Assembly (NCBI RefSeq): GCF_016545825.1
Contig: NC_052619.1
Location: 28,993,803 to 29,057,802 of the forward strand
Origin: Eucalyptus grandis
Lineage: Eukaryota > Streptophyta > Magnoliopsida > Myrtales > Myrtaceae
DNA: 64,000 nt
Direction of reading: 5' to 3'
Below are positions 23,365 to 33,827 of the stretch, piece after piece. The first letter of the stretch is position 1; each line of letters opens with the position of its first letter. Position numbers and translations under genes: made by a program. The notes beneath the pieces are model-generated. The model did no database searches. It was not told the DNA's origin and saw only the letters and a program-made list of their open reading frames with translations.

Positions 23365-24273
23365 GGGGCTGTTTGGTTCAGCATTCCCAAGGGGCTTTCA
23401 GCCCCGAAAGCCCCTTGGGAAAAATTTTAACCGTTTGGTTCAGCATTTGGAGCCATACTTGGGGGAATGCTAGCATTTGGAATGCTCTAGAATGCTGAAA
23501 GCCCAAAGCAGGTGGGGACCTGCTTTGGGCATTCAGCATTTTCGGAATGCTGAAGAGGGGATTAATGAATTTTTTTTCTTCCAATATTGCCCTCACTGAT
23601 AATTACGTTTTCCTATTATACCCTCAAAAACTATTGTTCATCGTCTTCCTCGTTGAACTTATTTCTTCAAGAGTGAAGCTCACCCGGCGGAGCTCGCCCG
23701 GCCGAAGCTGGTCGCCCACGCACGCCGTCGCCAAGCACCGCCGTCGCGTGGTCGCGGCCTCGGGCGACGTCGCCTAGGTTGCGCGACCACGCGACGGGCT
23801 GAGCGGTGCTCACCGGCCAGATCCGGGTCGCCATGCACCGCCGTCGCCAAGCACCGCCGTCGCCACGCACCACCGTCACGTGGGTCGCGGCCTCGCGGCG
23901 TCGCCCGGGTCGCGCGACCCACGCGACGGGCTGAGCACCGCCCGATCCGGTCGCCACGCACCGCCGTCGCGTGGGTCGCGCGACCCTGGCGACGCCGCCC
24001 GAGGCCGCGACCCACCGCCTCCCCCACCACCATGCCACGGCCGCCTCCCCCACCGGCCTTCACCGCCTCCCAATCGTTCCCCTCCCTCGATTCAACATCT
24101 CCTTCTCCTTTCTCCTTTCTTTTTCCTTTTTCTTTTCAGCTCAAAGCTCCTTTGTGAAATGCACCAAAATAAAAAGAGTTCCCAAACACTTCAGCATTCA
24201 CAAAATGCCCATTCTTCTAAAGATACTTGGGCAAATGCAAAGGCATTTCCCCAAAGTTGAACCAAATGGGCCC
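23365..24273. mobile_element. PIF/Harbinger-like non-autonomous element (909 bp), GC-rich core
   Basis: The ends are GGGGCTGTTTGGTTCA and, reverse complemented, GGGCCCATTTGGTTCA (13 of 16 identical), bounded by TAA on both sides (23362-23364 and 24274-24276); a 3-bp TWA duplication and GGG..TTTGGT ends are typical of PIF/Harbinger miniature elements. Subterminal blocks repeat GAATGCTGAA/TTCAGCATTC and CCCAAAG. The core (about 23680-24060) is very GC-rich with repeated CACCGCCGTCGC and GGTCGCGCGACC palindromes. No transposase; long overlapping open frames on both strands come from the core. Confidence 0.75.
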
Positions 24274-24276
24274 TAA

Positions 24277-25908
24277 CTAGGTTTTGATTGGAGAAGTGAC
24301 TCTAGAAGAAGAGGTTACTGAAGCAACCTTCTAGTTGTTACTGAAGCAAGCTTCTAGTTGTTACTGAAGCAACCTTCTAGTTGGGCGCTTTGAAAGCTCC
24401 TGGACCATATGGTTTGAATGGAAAATTTTATCAACATCACTAGAAGGATATCCAAGAGAAAATATTTAGGGATGTAAGGTCATTCTTCAATTCAGGGACT
24501 CTTGATCTTGAGTTGAACAACACCTATATCACCCTCATCCAAAATTCATAATCTAGAGAAATTGGAACAATTTCGACCTATCAACCTATGTAATTTTGCA
24601 TATAAAATCATTTTAGAAGCTATGGCAAATAAATTAATACAATGACTTCCTGATTTGATAGCAACGGAGCAAAGTGCCTTTGTTAGTAGTAGACAAATAT
24701 AAGACAATATCTTGATAGTGCGGGAAGTGCTTCATTAGTTAGATATCCCAAAGAGAAAAAGGAAATTTCATGCAATCCTGAAGTTAGATATGAATAAAGC
24801 ATACAATCGTGTAGAATGGGGCCTTCTTGAAGCAAGCGTGCTTAAAATAGGTTTTTGTGATATATGGATCTCTTGGGTTATAAAATGTGTCTCTACAGTG
24901 TCATTCAATGTCAAAGTTAACAAGAAACCTATGTCCTCGCGATATTAGATAAGGTGACCCCCTATCTCCCCATCTCTTCATCATTGTGACTGATGTATTA
25001 TCTATGTTGCTGAAAAGAGAAGTAAAATATAGAAGTATTAATGAAATTAAACTGAACAGATTGTATCCATCATCATCCCACATACTTTTTGCAGATGATT
25101 TAATATTATTCCTGAAAGGAAATCTGATCAAATGTCAGAATGTAGCTATGATCCTCAACCAATAGTACTTCACGTTTAGACAAGCCATAAACTTGAACAA
25201 ATCAGGCATGTTCTTCAGCAAAGACTGCCTAAGCGAGTTGAGGAGGAATATGACATATAAAATAAGACTACCAAATTTAGAAAAGACAGGGAAGTATCTC
25301 GGAATATTCTCCGATTGGGGTGGTTTAAAAAAAACAAATGTTCGCTTGGATCCATGCAAGAGTTAACATGAAATTTGAACGTTGAAAATAGAACTTTTCA
25401 TCAAAGATAGGGAAAGAAATTCTCCTTAAAATTATAGTGTAAGCTCTACCGCAATATGCTATATCCATCTTTAAAGTTCCCCTATCCATTTGTCAAGCTA
25501 ATGAAAGAAAGATAGCCACTTTTTGGTGGAAAAACAATGAAATTAAGGTAGGTTTGCATTGGAGAAACCGGGGTACTCTTAAATCAAGAAAGGATGAGGA
25601 TGGATTAAGGTTTCAAGACTTGGTTAAATTCAAAGAGGCAATATTGGGTTGACAAGCATGGAGGCTAGTTTAGAATCCTCATTCTCTTTGGAGTTGGATT
25701 TTTAAATGATTATATCATCCACATACTAATATATTACATGTAGAAAATGGTTCATGAGCCTCTTGGAGATAGCAAAGTCTAGTCATGGAATGCAATGTTA
25801 TAAGTCAATCAATATAGTGGTTGGTTGGAAATTGAGAAAAAAACAGCATAAGGGAAGATCAATGGTTATCGAGAGGTTTGATTAGTGGACCTACAAATGA
25901 GATGACCC
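24277..25908 (+). pseudogene. LINE, segment B: reverse transcriptase pseudogene
   Basis: Non-LTR reverse transcriptase of plant L1 type, readable across many stops and frame changes: ALKAPGPYGLNGKFY, FFNSGTLDLELN, EQFRPINLCNFAYKIIL, ATEQSAFVSSRQI, LKLDMNKAYNRVEWG, GDPLSPHLFIIVTDVLS, the catalytic block LFADDLILFLKGN, AINLNKSGMFFSKD, then QAWRLVQNPHSLWSWIFK-like sequence at the end. The YxDD-type Asp pair is kept but stops make it non-functional. A 32-bp unit GTTACTGAAGCAACCTTCTA is tandemly repeated about three times at 24317-24382. Interrupted at 25908 by the hAT element. Confidence 0.88.
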
Positions 25909-27439
25909 ATCTTAGGTAGGGGTGAGCGCGGTTCCCAATTCTAGAGAGGCTAGATTCGGTTCCTAAACCAAAAAACCCTAATTATACTTTAATTCGTTTA
26001 TCCTTCTTCGCCCAACCCCTGTCTCCAACTCTATCGCTTTGAAACCCCAAGCCAAAACACGCCTTGTCCCCAACTCCCCATACCCCTGTCCTTGACTCCC
26101 TCGATGACGACGCCCCACCGCTTGCTGCCCTCGACGCTACTCGGCCCCCCTCCCGGCTAGACGACACTCACCCTCGATGACTCCCCATCGCTTTCTACCC
26201 TTGATGCCGCATCCCCCTCACTTGATGCCACTCGCCCCCTGCTAAACGCTACTAGCCCCCTCTCTTGAGGTCACTAGATGCCACTCACCCCCTTGTTGGA
26301 TGCCGCTTGCCACCCTCAACTCTTTCACTCTAAAACCCCAAAATACTCCCTATCCCCGACTCCCCCATATTGTGTCCTCCACTCCCTCAACGATGATGCG
26401 CCATCGCTCGTCACCATTGACGTCGCTCGCCCCCCTCGATGTTACTTGACGCCCCTTGCCCCCCTCAAAGGACTACGCCTCCTCCACCATCACTTCAATC
26501 GCAGGTCCAATCTCTACGCCATCTTGTCTTTTGTTCTTCAGTCTTAGATTGGTACGGTTCAATGATTCGTACAATGCCAATGCTTGCTAAATTATACAAG
26601 GACTTGCTAGATGCCGCATTTGTATGAGGTAGCAAGTTCATGTGTGTATTTTCCATTCGAAATGTGTCTCTCTCGGAGGTTGTTAGCTATTGTAATAGTA
26701 GTTGCTTAGATTGAATTTGTCTTTATGTAAACTATACGAAAAAGCAATTGGTGCATTTCGACACTATCATAGTAGAAGTAGATTTCCGTATAATTCATGT
26801 CTTATAGTGCATGCAACTTTTAGGTTCTGAACTTCCAATCTTGTCTTTTTCTTTTGAATGCATGGTTTATATCGACAACTAATTACAGACTGGTCCTATT
26901 GATTTCTTCTAGATACTTGGTTTGTTTTTCCTTTACCATTATCTGATCAGAATATTGCTGTTAGTGAAAGACCTTCTAGGTTGTATTGACAAATTAATGA
27001 TTAACTTGGAATCTGCTGTGAATTTTGTTACGTAACTTATATGTCTCTTGCTTTCTTACTCTACATGACAAAGCAGTCTGTTTTGCTTCAACCTCTACTT
27101 ATGCACTTCCTCTACATTGTCCTATCAGTGATAAATCAAATTGATGCCATACGAAAATGCAAGCATCTATTAATTTTTTTTTTCTAATGTCATTTGCTTA
27201 TGCTCAAGATGAAATTGATTTTGTTTCTAACATTTGCTTTGTTAATCATTAAAGATGTTGAAGTTAAATGGAAAATTTCGATTGAATCCAAAGCCAAAGT
27301 CTTGAGAAATGCATGAACTCTCATAATTCTTGAGGCTAATGTACTATTTTTCATGAATTCTTTATCATGTTTGAATTGTTTGCTTGGTGGAAATGGGTTC
27401 AAGATATTTGTCAAGAATTTGTAGCCTTTTTTTGAGCAT

Positions 27440-29570
27440 GTGACAACAAATAAAATAGAGGCCGGCTACTTGGAAATCTACGAAAAAGAGAAGCAAAAGG
27501 TTTTTAAGGTCTTGGATAAGTTGCCTAGTAGAATTAACCTCAATATAGATGCTTGGGCTGGTTCTGGAGATGTTCGATACTTTTGTTTGGTAACTTATTT
27601 CATTGATGAATCTTGGCAACGCAAGAAGAAGATACAGGATTTTGTATCGATGGACTTAAGAATTTGCAGCCTATTTATGTTCTTCAGTCTTAGATTGATT
27701 AGTTCAATGTTGCTGAATGAACTTTAAAGAAAATAATCACCTCCATTTATAGGCTAATATTGGGATATCACGATTTTTATTAGATTTAGACTTTTCCTTT
27801 CAATTGGAACTTGAAGAGGAGATACCTATCTCTACTTTATTTATGCCTAAATATGTCCAAACACTCCCCTTGCAATCTTAGTCTGGTGTGTTGTACCAGA
27901 TTAACCTGCTTAATGACTTCTTTCATCTACCTATTCCAACTGATGAATAAGTACAAGTACATATCATTTCAAATTGGAATTTGACATATCATTCCAAATT
28001 GAAATTCATGAGTAGTAGTTTGTTTTGCTATAAAATAAATATTTAATCTTTATTTTGAAATTCCTAACTATATTCTATTATTGTTGTGTAGTGCGAAGTT
28101 AATGTATCAAGATGACACGTTAATGGAAGTGGAGGGATGTGAAGAGATGACTCCGATCACGGAATTGGAATTTTCGGGTGATGAAAATGAAGAAGAGTCA
28201 TCCCCTATCATAAGTGCCACAAATAAAGTATTAGTTTCTCGTCTTCCTCATCGTGATAGAAAAATATACATTCGAATGCTAGAATAATAATGTGAGAATC
28301 AATGATAAGGATGGATAAATATATCAAGTGAAGTACATTCATTGTGGGTCTATACTTAAATACCGTATTGCTAATGGTACTTCTGTAATGAGGAAGCACT
28401 TAATCATGTGTAAGAAGTTTCCTCATAATGTAGATAAGAGGCATAAATTTTTTGCACCATGTAATGTAAACATGACTGGTAAGGCAAAAGGAGATTCTAA
28501 TACTAGTAGCGTCTTTTTGACATGGTCGTTTTATCAAGAATGTTGTAAACAAATGCTAGCTCCTTTCATCATCCTTGATGAACAACATTTTTCCTTAGTC
28601 GAGCGTATTGAATTTCGTGAATTTGTCAGTGAGTTACAATCTCTCTTTAAACGTTTATCACGTTTCGCAGTGGCAAAAGATTGCATGAAGTTGTATTTCT
28701 GTGAAAAAAACTTATTTGAAAACTTATTTTCAAACGTTTATCACGACATATACATGGAGTTCCATTCAAAATCTGAATTATTTATCTCTCATTGCACATT
28801 TTATTGATAAAAATTAGAAGTTGTATAAAAGAATCATCAATTTTGTGGTAATGCATAGTAAAAGAGGTAGGGAGATTGAGAAAATGGTGGAGAAATGTAT
28901 ATAGGGTTCGATTATTCTTGACGTTATCACTAGCCGGAACTCCACTTATCTCATGTTAGATATCACCATAAAGTATAGAAGAGCTTTTGAAATGATGGAA
29001 GAAGATGATCAATCTTTTACAAGTGAACTTAATCATGAAATTCCTTAAGATGATGATTGGAAAAACGCTATTATTTTTTCAAAATTTTTAAAAGAATTTT
29101 ATGATGCCATCAATCGAATATTTAGAAGTTAATATATTACTTCAAATGATTATTTTGAATGGATTTGAAAGATGTAGCCGATGCTTCGAATCTTAAGCTT
29201 CAAGCTATGGGTGCAAAATCGAAAGAAAAATTTGACAAAAACTATGGAAGTTTGGATAAAGTAAGTATGATAGTGTCGATTGTGATTGTATTAGATCCTA
29301 GAACCAACAAATTCGAGCTTGATGAGTATCTTTAAGAAAAAAATGAAAAAGTTTTTATCTTGGCCTTTTGATGACTCAAGATATTTTGTCTATTCCCATA
29401 ACTACTGTTGCTTTAGAGTCAACTTTTAGTATATCGAGTCGTGTGCTTGATAGCTTTTGAAATTCTTTGACTCTCAAAGTAGTGGCTTTGATTTGCACTC
29501 AAGATTAGTTGAGAACTGTTCGTGTGTCGATTAATGTTGAAGAGTACATCAAGAATGAAAAAAATTGAGT
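27440..29570 (+). pseudogene. hAT (Ac-like) transposase remnants
   Basis: A BED-type zinc finger (YIHCGSILKYRIANGTSVMR then KHLIMC, about 28330-28415) is followed by FIILDEQHFSLVERIEFREF (28570), IINFVVMHSKRGREIEKMVE (28830), RNSTYLMLDITIKY (28930), DDDWKNAIIFSKFLKEFYDA (29055), a LDPRTNKFELDEYL block (29300) and the dimerisation region ILSIPITTVALESTFSISSR (29390), all in typical hAT order but with stops and frame changes. A separate upstream piece, SRINLNIDAWAGSGDVRYF and TYFIDESWQRKKKI (27510-27640), is the first RNase-H-like block and lies before the zinc finger, out of order. So two hAT copies or a rearrangement are present. Non-functional. Confidence 0.82.
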
Positions 29571-29746
29571 TGGGTAAGTGATGTTTATATTTTTATATAT
29601 TGTAATTCCTTATATATATATATAATAAGTGAATATTTTATTTAATATCTTTTTTTTTTTTAAGATATGGATTGTCTTAATGAGGAAATTATCATCGGTA
29701 AATAGAGTTTACCAGTTAAAGCAGAATGAATATATATGGTAAGGCA

Positions 29747-29941
29747 ACCACCGCCTTGGTGGCCGCGATGGTTTGAGTTCTCTCCCCCTCACGAAAGGGA
29801 GGAGTTCGAATCCCATCATAGTCACTTGGGGTCATAAGTGGGATGCCGAGGGTGGTGGGTCCTCCCGCTTACGTCGCTTATGTGTTCCTCCAGGTTTACT
29901 CGGCTACCAGCCTGTATGGGGTTCCTGGGTCACCCAAAAAT
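29747..29941 (+). mobile_element. tRNA-derived SINE inside the hAT element
   Basis: About 195 bp beginning ACCACCGCCTTGGTGGCC with a clear RNA polymerase III B box (GTTCGAATCCC) at about 29803 and an A-box-like TGGCCGCGATGG about 45 bp before. It is flanked by near-identical AATATATATG..GTAAGGCA sequences (29730-29746 and 29942-29960), read as a target duplication of about 17 bp. It ends in CACCCAAAAA. Not a functional tRNA gene: no acceptor stem pairing. Confidence 0.7.
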
Positions 29942-30811
29942 ATATATATGCAGTAAGGCATCTAATACTTATTTTACACTTCCATCCGACGGCTTTAGTT
30001 CTCATATATGGTTGATTATATGGTCAAGTTAAGTATCGTGGTATGCTCTTTTATGTAGGCTCTAGAAGATGTTAGTTCTCATCATGTCCAATGAGCACTT
30101 ACACAAATTGCAATGCCGGGCTACCCTATATATGGTGAACTTTCAGTTGCAAAGAAAACATTGTAGTTATAATTGCAAATAACTGATATACAACACTTCA
30201 ATTTTAAATTTAAATCTATTATTAAGTTATTAATTATGATTGTTGTTTCTTTTGATTTTAGGTGATCAAATTTTGGAACAAATTTTCATGGATGTTTGAG
30301 GACCAAAAACTCATCTTTCTTTTAATGCTCATACTCGCAATTTTAATGCCTTTTTTAATGGTCTAGTTGGTTTTATGGTTTATAAATTTCTTGATACAAA
30401 GTTCCCAAACAAAGTTTATGGTCTAGTGAATTTTGTTCCATTTCAATGTAGACTTTTGCTTCTTTTTCTCTCTTTTATCTAGTTGAATTCCTTGTCAAGA
30501 ATTCATTTTCCTCCATTGATAGTTTTCTTTCTTTTGTATTGTTTTTGATAAATGACAAGCTTATTTATTATTGTTGCGTTCATTTCTTCTTCTTTTTTAA
30601 AAAAAAAAAACTAAAAATGAAACAAAAAAAAAAAAGGACCCGTTGGAACCTAAAACTGACCTTGGAACTTGTGGCAAGGTAGATTTCAAGTTCTTGGTTC
30701 CGACGGATAGGTTCTAGGTTCCAAAAAATGGCAAACCTATACTCAATGGTAGATTCCAAGTTCTAGGCAAAATCTGTAAAAAACTTGGAACCGTTCATCC
30801 CTAATTTTAGG

Positions 30812-32027
30812 TATCAGAGTTGATAAACAAAGATGAAGCTAGTTGGAAAGAAAACAAAGTGAGAGAGATGTTCGACTACAAAATGTCCTAGGAGATTCTA
30901 GCTATCTAACTTAACTCTCAGTTTCCATGAGATAAATTGATGTGAAAGCTGACTAAAATAGGCCAATTTACAATCAAGAGTGCCTATAATAATCTTAGGG
31001 CGTAAGGAGAAATCCATAAACAAAATTGATCATCATCATCCTTTTTAACCTCTAGAGAATTGTGGAATAGAATATGGAATATTAAAATACAACTTGCCCA
31101 AAAAGAGATTTTTCTTTTTCTTTATCAACTTTGCTAGAATGCACTAGCAACCAAAGAGAATTTATTTCAAAGACATATTGTACCTGAAGCCACTTGCACA
31201 ATCTGTCATTAGCACTTGAAATTCATTGAGCATCTTTTCCTTTTGTGTCCATGGACTCAACGAGTCTAGAACACTATTGTGGTAAACATACAAAGTTATG
31301 TTCATGGAGTGACCTAAATAGAGGAGTGGTTGGTTAATTTTCGATATACTTTGATATCGTTTGAGCAGCATGCCTTATTATTATGGCACATCTAGAAATC
31401 TTGCAACGACTGGGTGTTTAGAGCTAAAATGTTGAATCCCTAGCATGTAATCACCTCAGTAAGGGCCATGGAGACAAACTTAAACATATGGGTGGGAAAG
31501 AAGGAAGGAAAATCACAAATGCGAACTAACATACCTCCGATTTGGACTCCCCTTCCCTCAAGTGTGCTTAAAATCAACATGGATGGGATCTTATGCTAAA
31601 GAAACAGGGGAAGGGGCATTGCTTGTGTATGTCAAGACAGTCGGGGTATCCTCATCAATGGATTTGCTTCTATGGTGAGAAATCTCAGTGAGATAGGCGG
31701 AGGCAACTGCTATGCTAGAATTCCTAAAGTACTTTAAAGGAAAAATTGAACTGAAGATGGAGATTAAGATTGATAGAATGGATCTGATGAAGGTGATAGC
31801 TGAGGGCACAAATCAAGTTAGTTGGGAAGTGCACATGCTGATCATACCAAAGCCCAATCACGTGTAAAAAAATTTACCAACCTAATAGTTGCCCATTGCA
31901 TAAGAGAGCATAATCAAGTGACAAGCTGGGTTGTGAAGGCCCATTGAAATGAGTCTCTGCTGGTTAATTGGGTTGCTTATCCCCCAATTTATCCTTTGGA
32001 GTTGTTGTGCTTTGAAACTCGTACTTT
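30812..32027 (+). pseudogene. LINE, segment C: zinc-binding and RNase H remnants
   Basis: Directly continues segment B across the hAT insertion. It reads FTIKSAYNNLRA, then NALATKENLFQRHIVPEATC and EHLFLLCPWTQRV (zinc-binding segment), LISFEQHALLLW, then the RNase H domain start SSVLKINMDG and IACVCQDSRGILINGFASM, REHNQVTSWVV, and LLVNWVAYPPIYPLELLCF, the usual LINE C-terminus. Stops and frame changes throughout. The RNase H Asp of INMDG is visible. Confidence 0.82.
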
Positions 32028-32823
32028 GGCTCTGTTTAGGAACCGCTTTGGAAAGCCCTTTGGGGGTCCAAAGCCCATTTGCCCAAATATTAAGTGTTTG
32101 GGAACACCCAATGAAACTTGCCTTCAAGTAATGCTGGCATTCCAAAGGCTGAAAGCCCAAGGCAAGCCCTAGGTTGCCTTGGGCTTTAAGCATTTTTTAA
32201 ATGCCCATGTCACTGTTCATGAAAAACTATTCATCTTCTTCTCCGGTGGCGTAGACGAGCTTGAGAGGCCGGCGAGGTCACGGTTGAGGTAGGCAAGGTC
32301 ACGACTGAGTTCGATGAGGTCGCGGCGACCATCACCGGCCAATTGCTCGACCTCGGCGAGTCGCGGCGACCGCCTGCGAGGCGCGCGACCCAACAAGTTG
32401 CGTCGCCGCGACCCGGATCCGTGGCGGTGAGGTCGCGCAACCTCCGACACGACCCATCTAGGTTGCGCCAATTGCCGCGAGGTCGCACGACCTCCAGCGA
32501 CCCAAATTTGGGTCACCGCAAGGTCTTGCGATCTTCGGCGCACCTAAATCTAGGTCGCGATCCTCACGAAGGTCGCCCGACCCTGAGGTCGCCGGCGGCC
32601 GCCCGCTAGCCGGTGAACTTTTTTATTTATTTTTTCATAATTTTTTTAATCACCAAAGTTTTTGTAAATGTGATTCCCCAAACACCATTTTACTCATAAG
32701 TACTTACAAAGGGCTTTTAAATTATAATTTACCAAACACAGTTTGCATTTTGAAAAATATCTTTAATTCAAAGGTTTTAGCATTTTTCTAAAGACTTTCC
32801 TCAAAAGTCTTCCCAAACACACA
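32028..32823. mobile_element. Non-autonomous DNA element with GC-rich core in LINE tail
   Basis: The left end GGCTCTGTTTAGGAA and the right end reverse complemented TGTGTGTTTGGGAA are alike; TTT flanks both sides, but this is weak because of local T-richness. Subterminal blocks carry GGAAAGCCCTTT / AAAGACTTTCC and CCCAAACAC. The core (about 32240-32625) is GC-rich with repeated GAGGTCGC(G/A)CGACCT words. No transposase. It sits between LINE segment C and the LINE 3' tail. Family (hAT or Harbinger) undecided. Confidence 0.55.
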
Positions 32824-32893
32824 TTTTATCTATTCAAACTTTCACTTAAATGAGAATGCTATGAAAGCTTTTTCGACAAAAACAAAAGGGATT
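32824..32893 (+). mobile_element. LINE, segment D: 3' end
   Basis: TCACTTAAATGAGAATGCTA then GAAAGCTTTTTCGAC and an A-rich end resembles the 3' tail of the LINE fragment at 22795-22985. It is the most likely 3' end of the LINE begun at 23205. Confidence 0.45.
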
Positions 32894-33827
32894 GCCCATC
32901 GTTAATTGATTAATTCTATCGATAAATAAAATAATGAATTGATTACTTCATGTATTCTATTTTTTACATATTTTAATTTTAAAATCCCAATTTGAACTAT
33001 ATTATTAACAAAATTCGAATTATGAAATATTTTCATATGTGTAAAATTCCTTCATACTGCGTAAATAGTTTATTTCCATTAATTAACGATCTATATATTT
33101 CGTAGCAACATAAATTTGCAAAATCTTTCCAAATGTCAATATTGTGGGTACATGCAATGCATGTGCATAGTTTGGCTATCGAAGATCCTTAGAATAACAA
33201 ACATGATAACAAAAAATGTATAATAAAGCACAAAAGAAAATGCCTTCGACCAACGGAGAAAATAATCAGGTCGCTAATTCTTCACTTTCTTAGATTAAGT
33301 GCTTAAACTTGCATGAATTTTTCTAATCAAGCTCTTCTAACTCTTGCTTTGGTCAATAATCGGAGTTAATATGTCGATTCAGAACTCACAGAAAACCTTG
33401 ATTAGATAAAAACCACGGGTGAATTTTTCCGGCACGGAGATTGCACTCAAGCTTTCCGAGTTGAAATTCTTGCCCCCTACAAAGAACATGTGGGCTACGA
33501 TGAATTAGAGTAGGAGTGGAGGGATTCTGGACTTGAGCAAGTCTTTAAATTGCTTTTGTTCTCGGAGTCAACTCCAACAAAGTAAAATAGGGCAGAATGA
33601 TAATCGGGTCCGAGTCCGGTATCGAATGGGTTACGTGCAATTTTCAAGGACTTGATTAGATAAATTAAAAGAAATAGAGACAAAAATCGAGAAAACGTGC
33701 AAGTTTGGGGGCAAAAAGCAATTTTTTTCCTTTGTAGGATCGTCGTCGTCGCGTCGTCGCCAGTTCCAAAATTCAAAAGCCAGAGACATCTCCATTTTCC
33801 CTCTCTTTCTTTCTCTCGCCGTCGCCG
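32894..33827. other. Region upstream of CAP-G2, no gene seen
   Basis: AT-rich to about 33350, then more balanced. No convincing TATA box before the CAP-G2 ATG. The last 100 bp contain GTCGTCGTCGCGTCGTCGCC and CT-rich leader sequence, typical of a TATA-less plant leader. Confidence 0.45.

Larger units (their letters stand above)
25917..30803 (+). mobile_element. hAT transposon, 4.9 kb, transposase decayed, inserted in LINE
   Basis: Ends are TAGGGGTGAGCGCGGTTC and, reverse complemented, TAGGGATGAACGGTTCC; the flanking 8-bp target duplication is ATCTTAGG (25909-25916) and ATTTTAGG (30804-30811), 7 of 8 identical. The LINE reads on immediately on both sides. The interior carries hAT transposase remnants (see separate entry), a SINE, and a GC/C-rich stretch at 26030-26480 made of GCCACTCGCCCCC-like words. 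Confidence 0.85.

Noticed and set aside
23667..24276. Five overlapping frames of 65-128 codons on both strands
   Set aside because: By-products of the GC-rich core of the Harbinger-like element; no domain and no splice context.
29747..29941. Possible tRNA gene because of a perfect B box
   Set aside because: No acceptor stem or anticodon arm can be formed, and it is flanked by a target duplication; a SINE fits better.
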